Below the pieces are notes generated by a model. It ran no database searches. It was given only the letters and a program-made list of their open reading frames with translations, and had not been told where the DNA came from. The translations under genes were made by a program, and so were the position numbers. Positions 53,372 to 62,465 of a DNA stretch of 64,000 bases are shown here, in pieces; within the stretch, counting starts at the first letter, position 1; every line of letters starts with the position of its first letter. Source of the DNA: Pyrenophora tritici-repentis. Lineage: Eukaryota; Ascomycota; Dothideomycetes; Pleosporales; Pleosporaceae. The stretch lies in NCBI RefSeq assembly GCF_003171515.1, contig NC_089398.1, positions 806,001-870,000 on the forward strand, written 5' to 3'.

Positions 53372-56257
53372 CTAATCCATACGCATAGCAGGTCCCTCAA
53401 GCTTCAGCTCCGCCAGCGATGTCTTCCTCAAATGCGTCTTGGCATCCTCCGACTCAATACCCACCTCCTTTGTACAAATCCACGTCGAAGCATACATATT
53501 AACCCTGCGTTTAACATTAGAATCAACGCCATCATCATACGCAGGGTAAGGTGGACGAGGAAGCAATTTCAACATACCGATCAATGCAGCTCCCAGGTAC
53601 CCTTACAGCAACTCTCTTAACACTAAACCCGCATTCGCCAAACACGCGGATATACCACGGTTCCAAACCCGCACTCCGCAGCATAACTCTTCCTTTTACC
53701 TTGAGCGCGTGGTTCAATGCGCGGATCTGTTTAAGCGCCTGTGTCCCCGTTGGCGGGAACCAATCCATAGAGTCCATGACGACGACGATGGTAAGCGTGC
53801 CTGGCCGCATGCGCGCAATGACTTCTGAGATTTCATCTGTGTGGATACGTAGACCGTTGAAGGCGTTGGGCTTGGAGAGCTTGAGGTGTGATTTGGGAGA
53901 CAAATAGGTTGGATGCGAGGTAGGTGTGTAGTGGCCGAGGAGGGTGAGGAGGTAATAGTGGTTTGAGGTGCTGAGGAGTGTAGTGTTGATGACGGGCTCG
54001 AAGGTGTTCAGGACGTATTCGTAGATTGCGTTTCCGCTGGTGGATTTGAGGGCGTCGTCAGAGGGCTCCTCGTGGAAGGCCATGTAGTCTGCGGCAGCGT
54101 CGGGCTTAGGGGCTTTGGTGTCGTCGTAGTCAGATGTCTTTTGGAAGTCGACTTCTATGACGGCGCGTTGCGTGGGGGGTACGCCGAGGGCTTTCCAGAG
54201 CCACTTTTCGTTGCCGAGAATGGCCCAGGTGAGGATCTTGGAGTGCAGGACTGTCTTGATGGAACGTTGCCAGATCTCGCGTTGCTCGTTGAGGGTCTGG
54301 GCTGTACAGAGTCTCTTGACGTCTTCGGTCATGCCGAGGATGCGGAAGAGCCAGCCTGCGATTGCGAGGGCGTTGCCAGAGCCACCGGAGTAGTAGAGAC
54401 CTTTTGATGAGGGAGAAGCGAAGACAGCAGGGCCATTGTGTAGCCAGAACTGGAAGGCTTCGGATGAGAGATGAGGGCTGAGTTTCTGGATTAGGATGTT
54501 GTGGAAGTCGGCGTGTCTGCCTTCGCCAAAGAGCTTCCAAACATCTTGGTAGCCGAGAGCAGTGAATGATGCGACTTTGAGTTCGAGAAGGTGATTCTGC
54601 GAGGGGTTAAGATCAACAGCATGCACTCGGCGGCAGTTCTGCAAACAGAAAGCCAAAATGTTATCGCCAGCTGAACCAATCGCGAGAACGACATCGTTTG
54701 AAGTAGGTTTGAGGAGGCGCATGTCGGCCACATCGTCTTCCCATGTGAAAGCATAAATGTAGGAGTCGTTGAAACGAGTGTGCTTGGGAAGAGTGGAGTC
54801 GTAGTGAATTCGCCAGTGGTGGTTCTGATACCAGGTAGCCGGGAGAGGGAGACTAGACTGTAGGTTGACGACAGCAGACTCGTATGCTTTCGAATGGATT
54901 CCGACATCGTTCTGGGTAGCCCCTGTCTGGAGATCGAGAGCAGAGAGGTAGGGAGATTCAGTGGCGGCGGCATCAATTTCAGCGAGCTTCTGTGTAGATG
55001 CACCGTACTCTTTCGAGCAACCAACCCAGATGTAGTAGGGGAGTTTGATGCCGAAGAAGCTGTTTCTGGCGTTGATGCTGAGAACAGTTCCGAAGCGATA
55101 CTCGAGGTAGTCCTACAACAGGTAAGTGGCTATCCGATCGCGAAGAAGACTCAACGTACTCGTCGTGCAGGCTCAAGATTGACACGGTCAATTTCAAACC
55201 ATGTCCGCCAAAATACACGTGAGAGCCACATGCAATGACGATCGATAGCACCGCCCATGTAGTTCCTGCCCTTGAAATCGACCTGATTCTGGACGTAGAA
55301 GTCGACCACACCAACAACACCGTTGGGACTCATGAGACTATCGATGGAATCAATGACTGGGTAGAACTCGGGTATCATGCTCAACGCATAGCTCATGGTG
55401 ACAAGTTCGGCACCTCCAGCATCAGCATTCTCATCCAGATCACGAACTGTCTGCCCTTGAGAAACCATCTCCTTGCGTTCGTGTGCTTGTGATTCATGTT
55501 CGTGCAGGCGGAAGGCGCGAGCATCTTGGCATATGACCTTGACGTTCGTCCACCCGAGACGGGCGAAACGCTTTCGCGCGATATCACAAAGACTGGGGGA
55601 AAGATCCACGACATCTGTGACTGTCAACATAAATACACTCCGAAGTTTGTTTTACTTACAGACTGCGTGGAAGAAGCTCGGTACAGGAACGTACGCGTTC
55701 ATCTGTTCGACACTACGATTCTGTTAGAAAATATACTTTGAGATCTTCATACATGCAGCTACTTGTGGCCGGTGCCTCCACCGATCTGCCCATCGTTAGC
55801 AAAAACGATATGTGTAGGGATTCCTTTCGCGTACATCAACCCAGACTGGGCGTTGTGAGATCAGTCCGGCATCAGTCCGATACTTCAGTTGTGCTGCTAC
55901 CAGTCCCAGCATGTCTTCGCGGCCTCGGAGAAGCTTCAGGCGTGTGGCATCGTAGACTTCGGCCTGTGCCTTGTAGAAGCTTTCCTAGAAATCAGTCAGC
56001 AAATTCACATCTTCGTCCAAGTCTACTTGACGTACAAGAGCATCTTGCTGGCTTCCAGATCCGTCTCCAGTGTGAGGTTTCAGGAAACAACCATAGACAA
56101 ACTTTAGGTAGGCTTCAACTGTGCCGGGCGCTTGTCCTTTGCTCTTTGGTCTAAGAGCGACTGCAAAGACTGCGGCAAGGAAGAGGCCCACGATGCATAG
56201 AGTAACAGTAAGCTGATGGAATGGATCACGGGGAACAAAAGTCGAAAAGTTCAACAT
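53372..56257 (-). CDS. BTA1: Betaine lipid synthase Bta1
   Basis: Seven exons (56257-56036, 55984-55835, 55785-55763, 55712-55660, 55614-55160, 55112-53578, 53504-53372) give 856 residues. Bta1 makes diacylglyceryl-trimethylhomoserine, the phosphorus-free lipid that replaces phosphatidylcholine under phosphate starvation. An N-terminal membrane helix (LTVTLCIVGLFLAAVFAVAL) is followed by the BtaB-like methyltransferase half with the SAM motif IGGGTGHN, assembled from a 23-nt exon and its neighbour, then VDLSPSLCDIA. The C-terminal BtaA-like half (aminocarboxypropyl transferase) shows the DSYIYAFTWEDDVADMRLL block, AIGSAGDNILAFCLQNCRRVHAVDLNPSQNHLLELK, YYSGGSGNALA and VVVMDSMDWF. The fusion order, methyltransferase then transferase, is the fungal one. 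No CACGTG Pho4-type site was noticed directly upstream. Confidence 0.93.
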
Positions 56258-57532
56258 GACTGCGACTTTACAACGAAACAAAGGCAATCAGATAAGCGAG
56301 TAAGTACAGAGAATTCAACCAGACATCGTAACAACAGCCATGGAGGGGTTATATGAGAACCATTCCGAACATTGATTCCGAGTTCGGTTCGTCACAATGC
56401 ATACCCACATGATACTAACCAAACCATCCGCTGCGTAAGACGTCGTCCTACTTGTCTCAGAACTTGCCAGCCAATACATCTCGCCACATGTTCTGAAGAT
56501 CAGTAAACGGAGCGGGGCTAGCTTTCACAGAGAGCAGAGTGGGATGCTCGTATACTGCGGAACTGCCCCTCGTAGACAACCGCCAGAGGCGAATATGCAG
56601 GGTCTAATAGAACCGAGTGTTTCTCCAGATATCTTGCGAAGCTATGGAGAAGGAATATGTCAGTCAGCCTATCATATCGAGGTATTTTGCGCGTGGGTTT
56701 GAGATGCTTAGTGTTGAGGTTGGACGGTGGAAGTCCGTTGTGGGGCAGCCGGCCAATAGGAAAGAGGCGAGGCACAGCGTGCAAGAATGGCTGACAGGAA
56801 CGGCTACACACTCCGTAGTCGTGGAGATACCATCTGGGTGACATTATTTAATTGACAGCGACAGTGTAGGTAAACCCCGTTATTCTATTCCTAATGGGCA
56901 TGTCTGGCGCCTTCATTGTATCTTTTCTGATACGACAGTGTCACGTATTTCATGTCACACAGGTGTACTGTAAAGGGTAGGGGTTCTCCTCGGTCGCGAA
57001 TTTGCTGCGTCGATATAATCTTTTGAAGTCTTTTGGGTGCGGTAGTTTGGGGTGCCTCGGGTCGACTGTAACATGGTACCAGAGTCGCTACTATATTTTG
57101 AGCGCATAATATAAGTTACCAGGGAGTACATCTTTGTCTGCTCTGTGATGTCAAACAATAAATACTATGTATCGTGCAACAGTCAGACACGTGGTAACCG
57201 CCACACAGTTAGCGTTGAACAGCAGACTTGAATTTGCAACGCTCGTAAAGTACCGGTAAGCAAAGTATGACTGCATCTGAACTTGAAGCAGTCTTTATGT
57301 CTCTAGGATTCGTAAGTAGAGGTGCGCCAAGCCATGATCAGAGCCTCGATAGCAGCATGGCCCCGAAAAGTGTGAGCGTACCTCAATACATGAAATACAT
57401 CGTTGGTGGCTTTCCTCCTTGTTGTTCATAATCGTCATTCCTCTATAGTACTATGCTGAAGTGGAAGTATTATTACAAGCCCGGCATGAAGCGCACGCAT
57501 GCAAGCAGCCAAGCCACCCACCCAACTAACCC
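56258..57532. other. 1.3-kb intergenic region containing a MITE copy
   Basis: Lies upstream of BTA1 and downstream of RPT5, both minus strand. MITE-like copy 3 occupies 56831-56965. Frames of up to about 108 codons on either strand show no similarity. No RNA gene was recognised. Confidence 0.5.
56831..56965. mobile_element. MITE-like element, copy 3
   Basis: 135 bp, beginning CATCTGGGTGACATTATTTA and ending in the complement of CACCTGTGTGACATGAAATA. The interior shares TTGACAGCGACAGT, AAACCCCGTTATTC and TGTCTGGCGCCT with copy 1 at almost identical spacing. TAC occurs directly on both sides, a possible 3-bp target duplication. Confidence 0.82.
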
Positions 57533-59028
57533 TTAGGCATAGAAGTTGACCGTGTCCTTCTTCTTTGCTTGTACCTCCGCAATGGCATCAACGTAGTGCT
57601 CATGGCTAATCTTTTGATGACCTGTTCGTAGAGCAATCATACCAGCCTCAACGCACACAGCCTTCAGCTGCGCGCCACCAAACTCGTCAGTGCTACGTGC
57701 CAGCTCTTGCCAGTTGACAGCATCGTCAACAGTCATTTTCCTGGAGTGAATACGCATGATTTGAGCGCGGGCTTCTTCATTTGGTAGCGGAAACTCAATC
57801 TTCCTGTCCAGACGTCCAGAACGGAGCAAAGCAGGATCCAAGACATCGACTCGGTTCGTCGCAGCGAGAACCTTGACGCGGTCATCTGATGCGAAACCGT
57901 CTAGCTGGTTAAGGAGCTCCAACATAGTTCGCTGAACTTCCCTGTCTCCAGACTTTTCGGAATCGAATCGCTTTGTACCGACGGCATCCAACTCATCGAT
58001 GAAGATGATTGACGGAGCCTTTTCTTTTGCCAGGGCAAAGCAATCTCGGACTAGCTTCGCACCATCACCTATAAACATCTGTACGAGTTGTGGACCGGCA
58101 AGCTTGAGGAAAGTCGCGTCGGTTTGTGCAGCGCAGGCTCGTGCCAGAAGAGTCTTTCCGGTACCGGGGGGGCCGTACATTAGCGCACCTTGATTCTGTC
58201 AGTAAAGTGTATGGGGCGACAGCTCATGATGCTTACCCTTGGGCGCCTTGATGCCGATCTTCTTGAACCGTTCAGCCTCCTTCATAGGCCACACGACAGC
58301 CTCAACAAGCTCCTCAATCTGCTTGTCCAGACCTCCGACATCGGTGTACTTTTCCGTTGGCTTCTCGTCGACTTCCATAGCCTTGACTCGACTGTCGTAC
58401 TCTGCGGGTAGTGTGTCGAGAACGAGATATGAATCCTTATTGACACCAATGAGGTCACCGGGCTTGAGCTTCTCGTGGTCTACTAGACCAATGAGGGGCA
58501 AGAATATCGTCTGTCTCGTCGATGTCTTGATGACGGCAGACTTGCCGACACGGGTGGCGTCTAGGTCGATGTTTGCACCTTCCTCTGCCGCCTCTGCTGT
58601 GACGTCCAGATCGAGGATTTCGACAACGTTACCGACGAGATACGGTAGTTGCCTGCAAAATGTTAGATGTTGTTTACATACCGTTGTTTGTCAACGTGCT
58701 GCAAGAAGAAGCTGTACCTGTTGTTCTCAATCTTATCAAGGTTGTCCTTGATCTTCTCGTTCATCGACGCTTTCTCGTGGGTAAGCCGTTGATACTCGCT
58801 CTTCATGATGCGCATGTCGTTGTCCAACAACCGCCTCCGCGCGATGATGTCTCGTGTGCTTGAGTTGAGAATCTCCTCGTCGAGCTGCTCCTCCTCTGGT
58901 TCTGCATCCTTCATGTCTGCATCTCCATCGGCCTTCTTTCCGTCCTTGCCTCCGTCTTTCTTGTCATCGTCCTTCTTCTCTTCCTTCTCGTGGCGCTCAA
59001 GGTCGTCGAGATCTTCGAGCGTAGACAT
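57533..59028 (-). CDS. RPT5: 26S proteasome ATPase subunit Rpt5
   Basis: Three exons, 59028-58718, 58652-58237 and 58188-57533, give 460 residues. Rpt5 is one of six AAA+ ATPases in the base that unfolds ubiquitylated substrates and opens the 20S gate. A Lys/Asp-rich disordered N-terminus is followed by a coiled coil ([27 protein letters not shown]) and the OB domain with [13 protein letters not shown]. The second splice joins KAPKG to [12 protein letters not shown], the Walker A motif. Walker B is [12 protein letters not shown], followed by the sensor NRVD and the arginine finger region [19 protein letters not shown]. The last three residues, Phe-Tyr-Ala, are the HbYX-type tail (here preceded by Asn) that docks into the alpha ring, which identifies Rpt5 rather than other Rpt subunits. 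Confidence 0.96.
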
Positions 59029-59517
59029 GGTGGCGGTGTGGGGTGAGCGAATTCGTGTAGTGTGTAGTGGTCGGAGACGAGCAGGTAGATGCAGTAGCGA
59101 TTGTGGAGATAATGGCCGACAAAAAGGTCGTGGTGATGCGGCGTTGCTGTGGAGCTGTCCAGAGGCAGCTATGGATTACGGAAGAAGGTGACTGAGGCCT
59201 TAGCTCCGGTCGGGTCTTGGCGCATCTGGATACGCCGATCAGTCGCGTTACCGTTAGTCACGATATCATGGGCTTTATATGTAGATATTATGAGCTATTG
59301 TATGAAGTGTGCATATGTGGGATGCGTGTGGTTTTCATGAGTATGATTATACGGCCCACGTATAGTGTGGATGGTGAGGAAGGAGGGGACCTTGATGAGG
59401 GCATCGCGGGGCAGGCACACAACCATGACCCGCAGTTTCTGAAAGCTGTTTTTATCTTTACTATCTATACATCTTACCTCTCAAATTTTCTATCCAATTC
59501 CTCTGAATACACAAGCA
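59029..59517. other. RPT5 promoter and tRNA upstream region
   Basis: 489 bp between the RPT5 start (minus) and the tRNA gene (plus). It contains short frames without similarity. No upstream Pol III element beyond the tRNA's own boxes could be supported. Confidence 0.45.
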
Positions 59518-59657
59518 GGCACCATGGCCTAATGGTAAGGCGTTGCTTTCCGGTTTTCGGTATATGGCAAAGATTGTGGGTACGTATCTTCAATCACCTC
59601 TTTATGATCTGGACATTGTGCTAATATCAGTATCAGGTTCGAGTCCCACTGGTGTCG
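59518..59657 (+). tRNA. tRNA-Arg(CCG) with an anticodon-loop intron and a spliceosomal-type intron in the T arm
   Basis: All tRNA stems can be read once two insertions are removed. Acceptor GGCACCA (59518-59524) pairs with TGGTGTC (59650-59656) with one G-T pair; the discriminator is G59657. The D stem GCCT/AGGC is perfect. The anticodon stem TTGCT pairs with GGCAA (59566-59570), and the loop TTCCGG plus T65 gives anticodon CCG at 59550-59552. A canonical tRNA intron, about 59554-59564, follows position 37, and its CGG (59558-59560) can pair with the anticodon. A second insertion, 59580-59636, splits the T stem: it starts GTACGT, has GCTAAT at 59620-59625 and ends CAG. Excising exactly GT to AG joins GTGG to G and restores GTGGG/TTCGAGT/CCCAC and a 72-nt tRNA. 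A box (TGGCCTAATGG, 59525-59535) and B box (GGTTCGAGTCC, 59636-59646) are intact. Confidence 0.85.
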
Positions 59658-59661
59658 TTTC

Positions 59662-59693
59662 TTTTTGCCTTTCTTTTATGCTTCTGTTTTTTT
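59662..59693 (+). terminator. Pol III terminator T-runs after the tRNA gene
   Basis: T5 at 59662-59666 and T7 at 59687-59693 follow the discriminator base within 40 bp. Fungal Pol III normally stops at such runs. Within the gene the longest run is T4 in the small intron, which should not terminate efficiently. Confidence 0.65.
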
Positions 59694-59889
59694 GAGTGGC
59701 TATCCTCGGCATATTTTTGGTGTTGCATGAAGCGGTCCGTCGTTGCCCGACAACTACATCGGATCCTGACACCCTCCGAAGTCGTTCCGTTACGACATCC
59801 AGACAAAGACAAAGAGAGCGCTTTTGCTGGGCACGTTATATGATTTTAGCCCATACTATCTCGACACAGGTCTTTTTTTGGCATCCGCT

Positions 59890-61378
59890 ATGTTCAGGGC
59901 AAGAACGTTTCGGTGCGCGGCTAGGACGCCAAAAGTCACGCAGCCGTATGCAGTAGGCGCATGGTCAATATCTCAGGTTTGTCAAGTCTCGTCCTTTGGC
60001 TACGGGCTATGATGAATAATTGACTTGTCAGAACACTTTTCACTATTTCAGACCAAGCGGCACGACAAAACAGCAGAAAGTCTCCATGCGCAAGGATATG
60101 CGAGTTTATTGCTCGGGCGACAACTGGAAAAAGGCTAGAGGATCATTAACAGATGAATTGACCCATATCTCCGAGGGACCATTGAAGGGCCCGTATGGAA
60201 CTAACACAAACCACGTTAACAGAGTGCCCTTTAGCGAGACTGTTACCAACTTCCAGAACGCCAGCGTCAAAGTATCAGAAGGAAAGACGAGGGTGACGGG
60301 CAGAGTAGTACCGAATATCTGGCTCCGGGATAACTGCCAGTGCGATAAGTGTAAGCATAGTGCTACTAAACAACGGCTCATCGATACATTCTCCATCCCA
60401 GAGGATATCTCGATCAAGTCGCATATTTGGGTGGAAGACGACATGATAGTCAAGATTGAATGGAGTGACGGGCACTGGAGTACATATTCGCGTGACTTCC
60501 TGCACCGGGCGACTGCACATCCAGCGTCAAAGGCTCTCGTTAGCCGTGGTCTACGCAACGTCGTTCTCTGGGACTCGACAATTGGAAAAAGACCCCCCAT
60601 GATCAATTACGACGACATGGACAGGAGAATCAGACCTTTTACCAATTTATTGCGCGAGTACGGATTCTGCTATGTCGATGATACGCCTTATCGAGACCCC
60701 TACATGACGAAGGAGTTACTGGAGAAGATTGCGTTTATACGCCAGACTCATTACGGCGGCTTCTATGACTTTACGTCCGACTTGGCGAGCAAGGACACTG
60801 CATATACCAACATTGCTCTTGAAGCACATACGGATACCACGTACTTTTCCGATCCCGCAGGCTTGCAAGCTTTCCACTTGCTCTCACACACGGATGGTGA
60901 AGGTGGCGCCAGCCTGCTTGTCGACGGTTTCAAAGTGGCCGCTGAGCTCCTTGAAACCGACCCGGAAGCATACAAAATTCTCTCCACGGTAAAAGTTCAT
61001 GCACACGCTTCCGGGAATGAGGGGATATCTATTCAACCCTACCGCAGCTTTCCGGTGCTCGAACATGACCCGACAATTGGCGATCTCGTCCGCGTACGAT
61101 GGAACTCTTCAGACCGTGCCTGGATTGATCTCCCGATAGAGCAAGTCGAGACGTGGTATCGCGCTGCGCGCAAGTTCGATGCGCTCCTCAAGAAAAAAGA
61201 GAATGAGTATTGGGAGCAACTCAGGCCGGGGAGGGTGTTGATCTTCGATAATTGGAGGGTGTTGCATGGACGAAGTAGCTTCACGGGAAAGAGGAGGATC
61301 TGCGGCGCTTACATCAACAGGGACGACTGGATTAGCAAGTACAGAGAGGCGAGTGGGGCTGAAATGATGGCCTGTTAG
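59890..61378 (+). CDS. Trimethyllysine dioxygenase, first enzyme of carnitine synthesis
   Basis: Two exons, 59890-59976 and 60032-61378, give 477 residues. The enzyme, Fe(II)- and 2-oxoglutarate-dependent, hydroxylates N6-trimethyllysine in mitochondria. The first exon, outside the long open frame, supplies MFRARTFRCAARTPK, a convincing presequence, through a GTTTGT donor and TTGAC branch. The zinc-binding N-terminal domain has PNIWLRDNCQCDKCKH. The catalytic jelly-roll holds the His-x-Asp iron ligands in EAHTDTTYF, the LQAFHLLSHTDGEGGASLLVDGF segment, a distal His in the LRPGRVLIFDNWRVLHGRSSF block, and the Arg of GKRRICGAYINRDDW. The gene is close to the family's usual length. The gamma-butyrobetaine dioxygenase paralogue is an alternative, but the QAFHLL and GYHI-like details favour the trimethyllysine enzyme. 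Confidence 0.87.
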
Positions 61379-61488
61379 TTAGAGACTGAGCAAGGCGAAT
61401 GCAAATAAGACTGCAAGATAAATCTTCCCGACTTGGCTTCTTGAAGTTATATACAGCCACACAAGTCAATTCTCCCATCTTCCTGTCT

Positions 61489-62246
61489 CTACCGACCCTC
61501 CCTAGCAACTCTCTCCTGCTCGAGCTCCAATTCAGCCTGTCGGTAGTACTTGGCAGTGTCGACTCCATGGTACGGATGGTTTACGAAGTTTGGCCATGCG
61601 AGGACATGTGAGAATGTAGCAGCATAGCGTGAGTTTCTGTGCGCAACTCCCTGCATGTACTCGGTCATCTCAGTGGTTCCGTACAGGGACTCCCCCTTCT
61701 TGACCTTGTCGACCATTTCGCGCATGTCCATCTCGACCTCGCGACGGTTCTCGCGGGCGCCGTAGAATCGCACTGGCTAGTATTAGCAGGGTGCATGTCT
61801 CCAGCCTCGGCTGCGGGGGGTCTGGGCCATGTCGGACGTACTGCATGATCGAGAGTAGGCGAATATGAAGCACCCAGAAAGTCCAATAGCGCCGCTGAGT
61901 CGCATAATGGGTGCGAAGCCGCCCTTGCCAACCATGGAGGGCGAAACCTTCTCCCAGTAGAGCATCAGTCCAGGGCTCAAGGCTCCAAGGGCGGCACCCT
62001 GGGCCCAGTCAGAGGGGCGGGTGTACCGCATCACTCGGGTGAAGTGTCTTGACTAGAATCAGTATCCGCGAGCATTCCAAGGCGCAGGGAGAGCGTACGG
62101 GTCATTGTCGATGAGCTGTCGAGTGTTAGTCGCTGTGACGCATTGCAGGCCCGCCTTAGGCGCAATTGACTCACGGGATACTCTCCAGTGGGAATCTTGT
62201 CCGGCACAACCGCCTGGTGCCTGACTGCGGCGTCCTGCGAAGACAT
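61489..62246 (-). CDS. Complex I 21-kDa accessory subunit (fungal NUXM type)
   Basis: Four exons, 62246-62175, 62115-62099, 62047-61842 and 61772-61489, give 192 residues. This subunit belongs to the mitochondrial NADH:ubiquinone oxidoreductase membrane arm in fungi. LIDNDPHFTRVMRYTRPSDW is assembled across a 17-nt micro-exon. A membrane segment near GAALGALSPGLMLYWEKV and GFAPIMRLSGAIGLSGCFIFAYSRS follows. After the last splice comes RFYGARENRREVEMDMREMVDKVKKGESLYG, YMQGVAHRNSRYA and FVNHPYHGVDTAKYY, all family features. The second and third introns end in AAG and CAG chosen because they keep these blocks in frame. It is head to head with the Aquarius gene, 219 bp between start codons. Confidence 0.88.
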
Positions 62247-62465
62247 GATGGTGTTGCTTGTCGCTGCGGGCGTGGGTGCTATGGGCGGGCTCTTGGGTGA
62301 GGTTCCATGTCTTGGCACATGGGTCCCTCGCAGCTTGGTTGCGCGACGCAATGTCCCCAGAACTTTTGTTTCTTAGCGCGTCACGACCTCGATCGAAACC
62401 TGTGCGTGTGAACCATGCGCGCCGAGATTTTCACGTGCGCCCCAATACGATAACGACTTGTGAAC

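Noticed and set aside
37630..61378. A fatty-acid/carnitine gene cluster (dehydrogenase, hydratase, trimethyllysine dioxygenase)
   Set aside because: The three genes are 11 kb or more apart with unrelated core genes between and no shared orientation; this is coincidence of core metabolism.
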